From Sipunculus nudus (lineage: Eukaryota > Annelida > Sipuncula > Golfingiida > Sipunculidae): a stretch of DNA of 64,000 bases. The stretch spans positions 61,760,917-61,824,916 of the forward strand of contig CM049319.1 in assembly GCA_026874595.1 (NCBI GenBank), in the 5' to 3' direction. Within the stretch, counting starts at the first letter, position 1; each line of letters starts with the position of its first letter. The notes beneath the pieces are model-generated. The model did no database searches. It saw only the letters and a list, made by a program, of their open reading frames with translations, and had not been told where the DNA came from. This document shows positions 45,456 to 59,159 of the stretch, piece after piece. Made by a program: the position numbers and the translations under genes.

Positions 45456-48400
45456 AAGACCAAACCTCTGAGGTTCTATTGAGAATTTGTAATTGTGCAC
45501 TAGAGGCTCTTGCACCGTTCAAGCCATGAAAGGTCTCCTTCGTATTCTAAAGTTTTAATCACTAGGGTTGGTTTTACTGCTGAGTTTGTAGTATTTAATA
45601 GTGGCATCAACAGCCTGCACTTAATGGTCAATGGCTGCATGGTCTTCTATACTATGAACAAGTGTTTTTCAGGGATATTTGGCAAATACTTCAATACTTC
45701 TTAAGTAAACAAACCTGAAAATGAGTTGACCAAGTATAAAAATGTATATAAACATTTGTGAGGCTGGAGCAAGGCACATCAAAATATCAATGTCATGTCA
45801 ATCGTTATGTTTTATATGTTCAAAAAGAAAACTTCAGGAATTATTGAAAATGGTAAAAGCTTCAGAGTGCTTTCCTGTGTACTCCATAGTCTAAAGTAAT
45901 GGCACACCAAGTTATTTTCTTTTACAAATTTACAGAATTTCTCACTTAAGTATCTCTGATAATCAACAGATTTATATTATTTCTGCATAAAATTCAGGAT
46001 ATAGGAAAACCAAATCAGACAAATTTTAAAAACTCCTTTTTTTAATAGATGTGTTTACTTAATAAGTTTCCAAAATGGACATCCATTGATGTGTTTTCCC
46101 TTTTTGTTAGATTTTTCTCAAAGGAAATGATAATGATACCAAATATATAACACCAACCAATATTGAAACATCATCCATCCATTATGTGCTTGTGTTATGA
46201 TGAGGATTTTGCAAGACAAAATGTTGATGGGTTTTTCCAATTTTTTGGTGAGATTTTGTGGAACAGGAATTATTCAAGAGATAACGGTTCCAAACACTTA
46301 ACACAAAACACTTAACACCAGCTGAATCATGATTAAAACATTTTATGTATTACGCAGAGATTTTTCAAGACACACATAAAGTTAACATTACAGAAATTTT
46401 GTTAAAGTATCACAGACTGAATGGAGACTGACACAATTAACACTTGTGTCAGTCTTTCTTTAAATGGAAATGAACATCAAATATGGTATCATTTGAACAC
46501 GTTTTATTATAGTAAGTAAAGCAGATTAAGTACTAAGCGAACACCTGACTTAAAAGTATATTCTTCATTGAATTAACTTAAGTTTTCAAAATACTTAACT
46601 GACGTATAAAGAATCCTGTGTATGCATTATATCTGTAAACTCTCATTTTATTACCCACAAAATGTCAAATATTACAGTATTCTTATTAAGAAGAATAAGT
46701 TAAGCTTTAAATGACTTTTTTGTGCCTAATTTGTCACACAATTGTACCATTTGTTAGGTTGCCCATGGACGTCCACAGAGTCTTGTCTCTTGTGTTTTTA
46801 ATTCTACCAACTCAGCATCTCTGTTACTTAGAATTTGACATCAAATTAACAGGAGAGGTAGTCAGGACTGCTAAATTAGTGCTGGTGACTCCACGTATGA
46901 CATTGTACGGCCCCTAGTAGTTGTCATGGCTCTCTTCAATACACATACAATCACTCCACAATGCTTGGTCATCTAGACTTGGAGTCATGCTTCTTGTACT
47001 GATAAAATTCAATACCCCTATGTCTAGCCATGATAACACTGTGGTCCATTCCTAAACGTCTCGTAACATTCATCACCGTAGCCTCATCGTTACCTCTAGA
47101 GTGATGGTGTAGTAGAAAAAAACAACCTACAAAAGATATTCAACAAAATCCCTCTCCCGCCAAATAAATCATTTCAAATGAGGCTGCCTTACAATGGACT
47201 ACCCAAAATCCTAGGAAAACTCATTATTTGCTATTATTTGCAGTTTCAATTAATGACATCAATAACAACCCCCTACTCCTATAAAAACATGATGGTACAC
47301 TGCTCTTTGTAGAAAATTGGTATGATCACAAAGTTTCATTAGAAGGATTAAGAGTAGCATTTAATCCTTATAATTAAATTCCAGCGGATCCTTTTGAAGC
47401 ACACGGGTATAGATTAATATTGATGTATACATAGAGCATCTTATCCTAATGACTGTTTAAAATCTATCTCTGAAAGCTTACCCTAAGGCTTTATTTCAGA
47501 CAACATCATGTTCATTTCTCAAACTGAACTATTTTTTTTTTATAAAAGTACTCTGATACTAATACTATAGGAAAATTTATATAGAAACTGATATGGATTA
47601 GGAAACAGCTTGGTTATTTCTGTCTCCAAATATACATACGTAAAAATGCATGATATGACAATAGTGTAATAATATTTGTTTGTTGAGACATATCCCTGTA
47701 TTTCATACACAGAACCTAAAAATTATTAGTTGGAATACATAGCTACCTACCTATACCTAAATATCCTATTCATGCCAATAGCGACATATGAGGCCATAAA
47801 ATACATACCTAACACAATGTAGGGTACTCTATTGTTTCCACCGCCTAATCCATCTTTTCATGTTTACTTAAGTTACTGAGCACACTATATCATATCATCT
47901 TTATCTATAATACTATCACAGTTGGACCAGATACTGTAAGGGTACTTTGTGTACTTATTTTGAAAGACATTTTATTACATAGGTCATGCAATACACATTT
48001 CATACTCTTTGCATACAATCACATCAAATACAATGCATACAATTTACACAAATCACATTACCTAGATATTATTTCAATTATAGTTCAATAATGCAAAGAA
48101 CTTAAAAAGTACTTTTGTGTACTTAACTTATTGGTGATGGTTGGGGTACTTAAAGATGCATGTGAGTTAAAACCTGACATATCAAGCATACGCTGAACTT
48201 TCTCCTGAAGTATGAAGAATAGGTATAGAAAATGTATACAGGTATAATCAACAATATCAGTCACATTCCCTTTACATTTTCATCATATTTTTTCATTATC
48301 ATTGTCAGTATCTTAGGAACAAGACAGTTCTATGATACGCATGATTGGTCCTCCCCTGGATGAGCCAGACAGCTTTAGTTTCTTTTATACAGGAACGGAT

Positions 48401-51100
48401 ACTACTGAGGAAGTACGGCATAAACACATTGGCAAAAAAAAAAATAAATCCAAAATATCCATTTCCCACTGATATTTTGTACTTTATACTTTTTCATAAA
48501 TAGCACTGAAATTCCATAGGATTTCCATTTTTGCCAAATGGCATGTTGCTAAACTAATGAAGTTGGACCACAGAGTTTCCATTTATTTAAAAAACTGGAA
48601 TATGAATTGTAATTTAGGATCAATCATATTTTCAGTGGTAATTGTTGCTTTTCAATTGAAATGTACATTTTATATCCTGAAAGTTTCTTTTTCATCTTCA
48701 AAATTCAAATGAATTGATGGAAACTGACCAGTAACAGATCCTTAATGAGAATAAATATTAAGTGTCTTAAAATGACAGGACTGCACTAAACTGAAATATC
48801 CTGCAACAAGAGTTGATCAACAGGAAACAGAATTATATGATATTTGAGTTAGACAGGAATTGAAAATTGTTTTTCTTTTCAGAGATATTTAGGATTCATG
48901 CCACAAGAAAATTTCAAGATTTCAATTATTTCACACCAAAAAAGACCAGGTTTGGATTTACCTGAGAAGGTGATTATCAGTCATAAATAAAACAAATGAC
49001 ACTTAGGCTAATAATGCAAGATGCACAACCCAAAGGGCCGCTCCCATATCATCCTGCCATGCTCAAATCAACTGGTGATATTTGATCATTTGTCATACCT
49101 TTTTCATTAACAAAATTGGAAATATCAATACTGATCTGTGCTCTGAATGACTCAGCAAAATGAGCTGTTAATCATTTACATCTATCACCACCAGGGCGGC
49201 CAATGATCACCCTGTCAGTGGTAGGACTAGACTCTGTCAAGAGATTTGCTGGTGTAATGTTTGAAGTTTTTGACTGTGGATACCCAATCAATTGTCAGTG
49301 AAGCAAGACAAATACATCCTGAAAGATCATTATACAATGAAAAATAGAACTTGAGGATGAACGCTGCTAAAGTACACATGAATGATACTGTAATGACCTG
49401 ACAAAGAGAACGCTTAGGTTTTGGGAAAAAAACCAAGATCCCTCTGGATCTTTATCATTCGTTTTGGTTAATATTTCTGGAATATGGCCATGATATGGGG
49501 AAGATAACTAACTTTATATACATGAACGGACTTTTCCGATCATGCTTGCATCATTTCCTCTGACTGGTCTGTTGGGTAAATCTCTTCAATTTTATCCACT
49601 TCAAAGGTAGATCTTCAATTTTACTGACTTCAAAGATACAACTATCTAATCAGATATGGCTCAATTCCATGATTTCACTGACAAATAGATATTTTTCTGC
49701 AGTTTTTTTTTTGTCTTTAGGCTTGTGCCCTACTACTTATAAACTTGTATGAACACTGCAAATCTGATTAACTCTATGTGTGTAAACTTTAAAGTCTTCC
49801 ACAGACCATAAGCAAATAAAGTCACTTCCTTCATGATAAAACCTAGACTTAACTAGGCGTGATTTATTCATCCTCCCTTTGAAATATTATTTTAAGAAAG
49901 TTTTTAACATTTTGGTGGTATTTTTAACTTTCCTGCCTAAGTGATCATCAATGATGTAACAGTAAACAAGATTCCAGTTGAACAGATATGATGGTTTTTG
50001 TTAGAATGCTGTTGTGGTGTGATCGATCTGATCAATAATTGACTGATTTCTTTCATAATTGATTAAATTGTTTTTTTTTTTCAAAACTGATCACAAGCAA
50101 CGTATGTACAAGCAAAGAAGTAATATTATCCAGAAAATTAATCTGATTCTACAAGAGATATAAGAGAGATGGGACACAAAGTGGTCCATGAACAGAAGTA
50201 TAAAACTGAACCCTGTGCAAGCCGTGAACAAGAGTGAACCTCGCCACTACCTTTACTTCTCATTGTGGTGTAGAAATCAGACTGAATTTACTCAGTCAAT
50301 ATTTAAGTTATAATGCTATTCTGCAGATTGCTTGGTAATACAGAAGGTATATAAAATAATCAATTAATATAAGATCATGGATTGTTTTATTTCTTCCTAT
50401 CATCGGACATGATTTTACAACCATTCACAACCACTATCCATTATATGTTGTATTTATAACAAGTTGAAGTATATTGAGCAGCCAATGGGTGCTAAATCTT
50501 CCTAAAATCTGGCATACAAATAATCTTTGTTTATGGTTCTATCACCTCCACTCACTTTAATGAAAATAATACAAAACATATACATTTATATAATCACAAA
50601 CTTGAAAAGCTTTGTTAGTTATGCAGTTTCCATGGAAACACCCTTAAAATCATATGCTGAGCTACACACACGTCACATTTAGTAAATACATGTTCCAACT
50701 AAAAAAGTATGTTTTGACTACTTAACGAGTAAATCAAATCCCTGTTCATGCAAAAATTTCAATTCACAATCATCTTTATTACTGCTCATTTAAGCCATTT
50801 ATATTACAGAAACATTCATCTGCCCACTTTACTTCTTATCTAAAAAAAATGGCACAAACAGAAGTCAGGTAATGGCAAAAACTCTTCCTGGGCACAAAAG
50901 AATTAATTTCATGCAATGATGATATTCATATCTAGCCAGCTAAATAGGCTGTTATGAAGAAATTGGTCAAAAAACTTAAGCACCTTGTAATAATTAAAAA
51001 AAAATACCCTTGACCATGCAGACAAATTGTACTTTTATTCCATCTTGTATGGTTTTTCAAATATCTGATTTAATTGAATCGTATTCATTTGCAGAAAGAA
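45456..51100. other. Long AT-rich gene desert segment
   Basis: Read through without finding an exon, RNA gene or member of the repeat families above. Open frames are short (69 codons at most) and unremarkable. A small balanced patch lies at about 49020-49220 (CACCAGGGCGGCCAATGATC). Probably an upstream intron or intergenic DNA of LMO. Confidence 0.4.
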
Positions 51101-51866
51101 AAACAATCTCATCATTCTATTAATCTATAAATTCCATTGCTGTGGCCTTGTGTAATAATTCCAGCGGTGCTTCGCCACTCACTGGCAGAAATTAATTTCT
51201 CACAAAGAACAAGTGATAGAACTTGGGTGTAAAAACCTGTGTTTTTTCCTGAAGCAATTTCACTGATCTTTCTTTTTTTCATTGTTGTTTTTCCATCCTT
51301 CGGCTTGAATTCACTTGCGGCCCACAGTGGCCTTATTAGCCAATGTCTTTCTTTCTCCACTGTGTGAAAACTCATTTCCTTGAACCAAATTCTAATCAAA
51401 TACTTGCAATCTTATGGATTCACAGAGCAGCAATTTTGTATTAAATTTGCCGACTACAGCATTAGATCATGGTCAGTAGATGCAGCTGTCGTGCTGATGG
51501 ACTCCTTATACGGGAATACACAAAATGCAATAACACTTAATACCAGTATAACACATACAGCACCAGAAATACATATCCAATTCTTCATTTGCACTATTTA
51601 AAACAAGCTTGTATTATCTAAACTTAATTTTTTGATTTCATCCGATTAGGGTAGATTTGCATAAAGTCTCAAACAGGCTCACATGAATGAAACAAGCTAT
51701 TTTTCAATCTATTTCAGTTTTGTTCAATGAAGTTCCCATCACAATGGAAGAACTCAACAAAGTCACATTATTGATTATAGTAAGGCTAAAATAACAGAAT
51801 ATATCAAAGAAAATATATACAATCTTGGAAAACTGTCTTAGAACTTAATCTTGCACTAGCATGGTG

Positions 51867-51901
<35 letters not shown>

Positions 51902-54639
51902 GTTATCTACAATCAGAACTACTTTAAACTTTAGTGTTACAGACTTTCAGTATAGTTTAAGAATTATATGTACTCTGTATATAACCATGTAAGGAAGACA
52001 TTGATGGTAGTCTAACTGGAAATCAATTATTACGATTATCAAGGTCAAGTTTCAACAAATGAAATATGTTGAAAAAATATAATGCAGCCATGGAGACAGG
52101 TGACAAGTAACCATAGAAACAGATATCCATAGCAACAAGTATCATGACTAAAAGCAGCCAAATTATCACCTGTTGTACTAGGGTATCCTGGGGATCGACA
52201 GATCATTAATTAATAATACTTTTGAATAACAAGATCAAGTTAATACACAAATGTGTAATCAAAAGACATGATAAATAGTCATTATATTTCTAGAATACAA
52301 CAGCTTATATTACAATGAAAAATCCATATCCATAAAGTGAGAAAACTCCTAAAATATAAGACAAGATAGGAAATGTTTGATGTAAAGAATGGGATATTTG
52401 ATATTATATTGAAGCCAATGTCACCTACTGGCAGAAGAAGAATTCAAGTCACTGGTGAACAGCTTTGCTTTTATTCACATAAAGAAGAACTCCCTACCTG
52501 GACATATCAGTTTTCAACAGCTGGGGGACAGGAATGCAAAGTGAGCATTAGCTGATTTACAGGGGTCTGGGAGGTTACTGGTGCTTTTTTGCTCTGTTGT
52601 TTTAAAAAAGTTACGAGGAAAAACCTAGGCCTGTGAATTGTAAGGGGCTTTAGCATTGATTTGACAATCAATTCTTACATCTTTGATTCAATTCTTGCTT
52701 CAATTATTTCCTTTGCTGTAAATTTTTATCTCCTTATAAATTAGAGCAAATTAACCTTTTACCACCATGGATGTTATAGTCCATTTCACCACCTGCTGTC
52801 CACCTGTTTTTTGTAGATGATTTACTTAAAAGTTTATATTTTTCAATATTTTCCAAGTAAACAACATTTGGAAGTGACAACCTAATATGGCAGTTAAAAA
52901 TTTTACAATAAATCCCCTGTTCATGTTTCACAACATTTTAGTCTCCTTATCATGATCTGGCAGATATTGTGTGTCCCTCCATAAGTAGCCATCTTTGTTT
53001 TAGCTGGTTATATTTTTTAGTGTGTTTACATGAGATCATCCAATCAGCAGCTGTCAGTTGCGGTTGTTTTTGCATGTGACCAATGACCTTGACCGCCATA
53101 AGTGGGTCTGATATGTTGTAAAATGTAGACTGATTTCTCATATTTTCAGAAAATTCTGTTACTCAAATATGGCATAAGGTAGGAATTTAGTTACCTAGTT
53201 GAAAATTAGGTTCTGTAATCCTCTCCTCTACACTATAATTGTTTCCCTTGAAATGTACCTAATAAAAATTTTCATAGCAAAAAACAGGTGGACATGAGGG
53301 GATGAAACGGACTATAGTTAATTTAAGCACGTTAAGGAGTAGAACAGCATAAAGGTGAATGTTGAAACTGGGTCTGGGATACATACATGATAAATAGCTT
53401 TGAATGTGCGGCTTGCTCAGTTAAATTTGACAGCTCACACATACCTACAAGGTGGTATATGCAAAACAAATTAACTAGAATAACTTGTTTTCGCACTCGC
53501 AAAAACAGATGTCTCCCTATCCCCTTTCCCCCCTTGCATAAAGGTTGTATCAATAAAGACATGTTGAGGATAGTGAAGTGATTCAAAAGTTATAAGGTTT
53601 CCAAACATTTTACATTTCAGTAGATTTGACCTTGAAGATGAAGGCCAAAGTCACAGGTTTTCAAACTCATCCAAGATTTCGGTAGGGACAATGAGTGGTT
53701 TAAATTTTGGAGGTAAGTATGTAGCCCTTCTAAAGTTATCCATCGAGTTATCCATTGATTCCATCGATAAAGATCAAGATAGATTTACCTGACTTGATGT
53801 CAAATGACATCCACAGAGTTAAACAGAAAGGGTACCTTTTGATCAGCCTAAAATAATAATTAACATTCATTAACATTTATGACATGACAGAATCAGGGGA
53901 AGGACATACACTGAAATGGTGCCATGAGGCTCTACAGAATTCTTGAACATACAACTAAGAAAATCTCATATTCAGGTGAGCAAAAATCTCCTTTAGTTAT
54001 CTATGTACTCAAGCAATTATTCCAAAGATGGATTGACAATTTTTTTGTTTGGGGGGGGGGGGGGGGGGAGTGTTGGTGGCAGGGTCAATCTTGTATAGAC
54101 TTCCCAAGTTTCCAGTATATAATACATTTTTGATCCTTAATATCTACTAAGAAATAATGTCATCAATCATGTAGATTGTATCTTTGTAAATTATTTATAA
54201 GTATAACTGCCCATGATGATGCAATCATTTTGATCTATTTCCTACACAGGGTACCTTAATTTCTAATTAAGCATATATAACCAAATAGCAAATATAAAAG
54301 AAACCATATTCATGATCATTTTGTCAAATTAGTTAAAAGGCATAGATAGCATATGTATATGAGATATTTTCCTATCATTGTTATTGCACAGTTAGGCAAA
54401 AGAAATCAGTCCTGAAGAAATTAATATGAAATTGGATGACATGAAACATCAAAGTTTTTAACTCTTCAATAAGTCAGCCCCTTCCATAATTGTTATAAGA
54501 ATAATGAACTGAAAAGAATGGACTACAGTTACATGTTAATCTTTGGCATGTGTTTTATTTAATAAATCCATACAACAAAACCCCAGAATTGATGAAGTCT
54601 GTATTAATCATTCTTACCTTAATGTAACTCACAATGACT
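51101..54639. other. AT-rich desert with microsatellite and repeat traces
   Basis: It holds a TA tract (51868-51899), an 18-G run (54051-54068), and a fragment at 53620-53680 (GATTTGACCTTGAAGATGAA, AAGTCACAGGTTTTCAAACT) like the repeat at 11335-11650. The 95-codon minus-strand frame at 51112-51399 has no recognised domain. No gene is supported. Confidence 0.4.
51868..51899. repeat. TA microsatellite
   Basis: Uninterrupted alternation of T and A over 32 bp, or about 16 dinucleotides. Confidence 0.95.
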
Positions 54640-55330
54640 CAATCTTCCACCGGGGAGCATCGGATACAGCATGTGGTGGACTGGGGGCAGGACTAACTTC
54701 TGATAAAATTCAATACCTAGAGCCCAAAGTTTTACTTTGCTTGGCCTGCATTAATAAACTGGGGCTTTGTGTAGCTCTGGAGTCAAATTAGTTTTCACAC
54801 AGTGGTCTGACAATACATGGGTCTTGCTGATTGCACCAGCACAGGGGAGAGAGCTCACCCAACAAAACCCACTTGAACCCTGTTCGGACAGCATGCATCT
54901 CCATTTGGCGGAGCTAATATTGTACAGAACCTCATCAAGGGTTGCCCGTCATATACATTATTAAGAAATCTAGGCCGGATAGGAACAGGATGTAATTAAG
55001 TCTTCTTGTGCAGTTTATATTGCCACCCTCTCAACATGGCCGTCTTTATTAATAGCACACACACAGGTAGCCGCATTCAAATCAAGCAATAACTTGACTT
55101 AAAATAACGAAGGCAGGAACACACAACATGTACCAGGACAAATTTGATCAACCCAAGTCGAAAGCCTATTGAGAAGAGTATTGGTTTTAGTACTGTAGAC
55201 ACCATCCTAGCTCACAGTGAGGTAGTTACATATCTATAGTACATAAGCTCAGGTGCTTGGTCTCCTATGGCATGCCTCGTCATCACTTGGTGGCACATCA
55301 ATTTAATCCCTTAATGGATATTACATTAGC
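54640..55330. other. Candidate conserved non-coding block
   Basis: Balanced composition with TCCACCGGGGAGCATCGGAT, GCCGGATAGGAACAGGATGT followed by AATTAAGTC, and CTCAACATGGCCGTC. Short frames (54543-54964) lack recognisable domains. Confidence 0.35.
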
Positions 55331-55924
55331 AGCAGGTGTGCTTTTGTGATTAATTACTTTGTGTACACTAATGATGCACTCACCTCCAGATATTCCTTTG
55401 TATAAAATGTGGATTTTATTGTTTGCTAGACATGTAACTACATGTCCAAATACAATTCAGAACACAATTAATTTGCCCAGAGCTATTAATTTCCTCAAAA
55501 TTGATACTGTATTAATACAAGTTCAGCTGACTCATTTTGACTACAATTTCCATGAAATGCAGCTCTTTTTTATGTTCATAAATTACTTCATTTCATATGT
55601 CCACAAAAATGTCTCTTATTATGGCATGAAGTGGCTCATTTCAATACATACAAATATCCCATTACATAGCTTTGCAAAGTGATGTATTTAAATAAAAATA
55701 ATACTAAATAAATTATGCTACATTATATATTACTGATGAGGTATAAAAAAATATTTGGTTTGGAGTGAGTTTCTGGCACAACTGTAATCATATTTAAAAC
55801 TTAAATAAAATTTTGCTAATAAACTCATTTCAATATTACAGCCATAAAGGAAATTTTTAACAAAATTTGTTCCTTTATACCTTTGTTACATATTCTAACA
55901 TAATTTTGATCTCAACGTAAAATG
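55331..55924. other. AT-rich spacer
   Basis: A 107-codon plus-strand frame (55359-55682) is AT-rich and resembles no protein I know. No repeats. Confidence 0.35.
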
Positions 55925-56280
55925 TCTAAAATCTGATATCTACTCCTCAAGGCGCACATGCCTGAAATAATGCCACTTTTGGCAAGTCCACGCGTTCCAT
56001 GTCCAACGACAGCTGGGAGAAGGCAGTAAAGCACGTCTCCTTCACCACAGCCCCCCGATTACTTGTGTTAAAAATGCGCGTTCTCAGCCAATATGGCCCC
56101 CAATCAGGCAACCCTCTCTGTGACAATTGTGGCTTGTCAGCGACCTGATGGTCTGTCAAAGACCAGTTGCCTGACAGTACTGTCCAGGTGACTGGTGCTG
56201 TCTCAAAACAGTCACTAACTCAAGTGCTCCCTCTACGAATACTGTCACCAGGCTGAGCTGGTGACAAATTATATGGATAA
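55925..56280. other. Candidate conserved non-coding block before the large minisatellite
   Basis: Balanced composition with CAAGTCCACGCGTTCCATGT, CACAGCCCCCCGATTACTTG and CAGTCACTAACTCAAGTGC. A 70-codon minus-strand frame is without known similarity. Confidence 0.3.
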
Positions 56281-56559
56281 TTATCACATGTCTCTGTAAG
56301 CAGAGACTTTATTCTTGCACATATCATAATTTCTTCTTTAAGTATGATTACTGTATCTATCACATGGATGTTTATTCCAATAAAAAATTAGGAATGTATA
56401 AATTTAACCACTGGTCATCCCAGCATGGATATGTAATTTAACTTCAAATTATTGCACTTCTGAAAAACCTACATCTATATGATGTAAGAACAAGCAAAAA
56501 TATTAGAAATGTAATTACTCCTACCAGCTGAGAAAGGGCATGAACATATCAGCCCCTGT

Positions 56560-58730
56560 TACTGACACATGGCCAACCCTCCGGCACATACATACACATA
56601 TCTATCCCTGTCTGCTGAGGTTAAAAGCCACATATATATCCCCACCTGCTGAGGTAAACATCCACACATCTATCCCTGCCTGTTGAGGTAAACGGCCACA
56701 TAGCTAGATATTAGCTACCCCACCTGCTGAAGCAAACACTCACATATCTACCCCCACCTGCTGAGGTAAACACTAACATATCAACCCCACCTGCTGTGGA
56801 AAACACTCACATATCTACCCTCAAAACACTCGCATATCTACCCCCACCTGCTGATGTAAACATCCAAATAACACTCCAATCTGCTGAGGTAAACACCCAC
56901 ATATCTACCCTACCTGCTGAGGTAAACACCCTCATTTCTACCCCCACCTACTGAAGCAAACATTTGCATATCTGACCCCATCTGCTGAAGTAAACATCCT
57001 CATATCTGCCCCCACATGCTTAGGTTAACACTTGCATATGTACTACCTGCTGAGGTAAACATCAACTTATCTACTCTCACCAGCTGAGGTAAACATTTGC
57101 ATATCTACCCCCACCTCCTGAGGTAAACGCACCCAAAACTACCCCCACCTGTTGAGGTACACAGTCATATATCTACCCCTACCTGCTTTGGTAAACACCC
57201 ACATATCTACCCCCACCTCACTGAGGTAAACACTAACATAGCTATGCCAACCTGTTGAGGTAAACACCCACATATATGCCACCACCTGCTGGGGTAAATA
57301 TCCATTTATCTACTCTCACCTGCTGGGGTAATCACTCACATATCTACCCCCACCTGTGGAGGTAAACACCCACATATCTTCCCCAACCTGCTGAGGTAAA
57401 CACACACATATCTACCCCCTCCTGCTGAGGTTAACACTCACATATCTAACCCACCTGCTGAACAAACATTTGCATATCTAACCCCATCTGCTAAGGAAAA
57501 CATCCTAATATCTGCTCACATGCTGAGGTAGACAGCCACATATCTATCCACACCTGCTGAGGTAAACACTCACATATCTAACCCACCTGCTGGGGTAAAC
57601 ATCCTCATATCTTCCGCCACCTGCTGAGGTAAACATCCTCATATCTTCCCCCACCTGCTGAGGTAAACATCCTCATATCTTCCCCCACCTGCTGAGGTAA
57701 ACATCCTCATATCTTCCCCCACCTGCTGAGGTAAACACTCACATATCTAACCCACCTGCTGAGGTAAACATCCTCATATCTTCCCCCACCTGCTGAGGTA
57801 AACATCCTCATATCTTCCCCCACCTGCTGAGGTAAACATCCTCATATCTTCCCCCACCTGCTGAGGTAAACATCCTCATATCTTCCCCCACCTGCTGAGG
57901 TAAACATCCTCATATCTTCCCCCACCTGCTGAGGTAAACACTCACATATCTTCCCCCACCTGCTGAGGTAAACATCCTCATATCTTCCCCCACCTGCTGA
58001 GGTAAACATCCTCATATCTTCCCCCTACTTGCTGAGGTAAACACTCACATATCTACCCCAACCTGTTGAGGTAAACACCCACATATCTACCCCCACCTGC
58101 TGAGGTAGACACCCACATATCTACCCCCACCTGCTGTGGTAAACATATCTACCTCCACCTGTTGAGGTTAACATACTCATATCTACTCCCACCTGCTGAG
58201 ATAAACACTCACATATCTACCCCATCTGTTGAGGCAAACACTTACCTGACTTTCCCCACCTGCTGAAGTAAACACCCACATATCTACCCCTATCTACTGA
58301 GGCATACACCCACATATCCCCCCACCTGTTGAGGCAAACAATCGCATATCTATCCCTGTTCGGGTTAACATTCATATAACTACCCCATCCTGCTGAGGTA
58401 AACATTCACATACCTACCCCCACATGCTGAAGTAAACATCCATAGTCTACCCCCCCCCCCCACCTGTTGAGGTAAACACTCACATATCTACCCCTACTCG
58501 CTGAGTTAAATACTAACAAATCAACCCCTACCTGTTGAGGATTAGAGCCACATATCTACCCCTACCTGCTGAGGTAAATACTTACAAATCAACCCCTACC
58601 TGTTGAGGATTAGAGCCACATATCTAACCCCCCCCCCCCACCTGCTGAAGTAAACATCAACAAGTCTACCCTTACCTGCTGAGGAAAACATCTACATATC
58701 TATACCTTTACCAAGTGAGGCATACATTCA
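56560..58730. repeat. Large 34-bp minisatellite with E-box, forkhead and GATA words in typical units
   Basis: About sixty units of the type ACCTGCTGAGGTAAACATCC plus TCATATCTTCCCCC. A typical unit contains CACCTG (E-box, read across the unit boundary), GTAAACA (forkhead core) and TATC (GATA core on the minus strand). On the minus strand CAGGTG is followed by 6 bp and then GATA. The outer parts are diverged and include short C runs (58450-58460, 58627-58638). Units in 57598-58030 are nearly identical. No coding frame runs through. Repeat structure is certain; any regulatory role is speculation. Confidence 0.93.
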
Positions 58731-58739
58731 CTGCTACTG

Positions 58740-59159
58740 TGCATGGACATCTATGTATTTATAAATCTATAAAGTGATAACATATCTCTGCCAATATGTC
58801 TACCTGAATACAATGCTATAAAATCTTTGCCTTTATGCTTTGGGATATATATTATACACCTGTCTCTAGGCAAGCACAACAATGTATATATTTTATTCTC
58901 AATTTCAGGCTCTCTGATTCTATAAAATATCTTTTATCTAAGAAATAATATATTTAAAAACCTGACATTATCACAAGGACGCGACTGAGCAGCCTTCAAA
59001 TATATATTGAGTATGACTTTCCATTTGATACACAGGTTGTACTTTACGAACTTCAATGTGAAAGGAAACAAAGACAGAACTTGATGAGGCACAAGGCTGA
59101 CATGTTGCAGGGTTTCTGTTAATATACCCAAGCACAACGGAAAAAATCTTGATGCTATC
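58740..59159. other. AT-rich spacer
   Basis: No repeat or gene was recognised between the minisatellite and the next balanced block. Confidence 0.4.

Noticed and set aside
56560-58730. CRISPR-like array
   Set aside because: This is eukaryotic DNA. The units are contiguous 34-bp tandem repeats without unique spacers.
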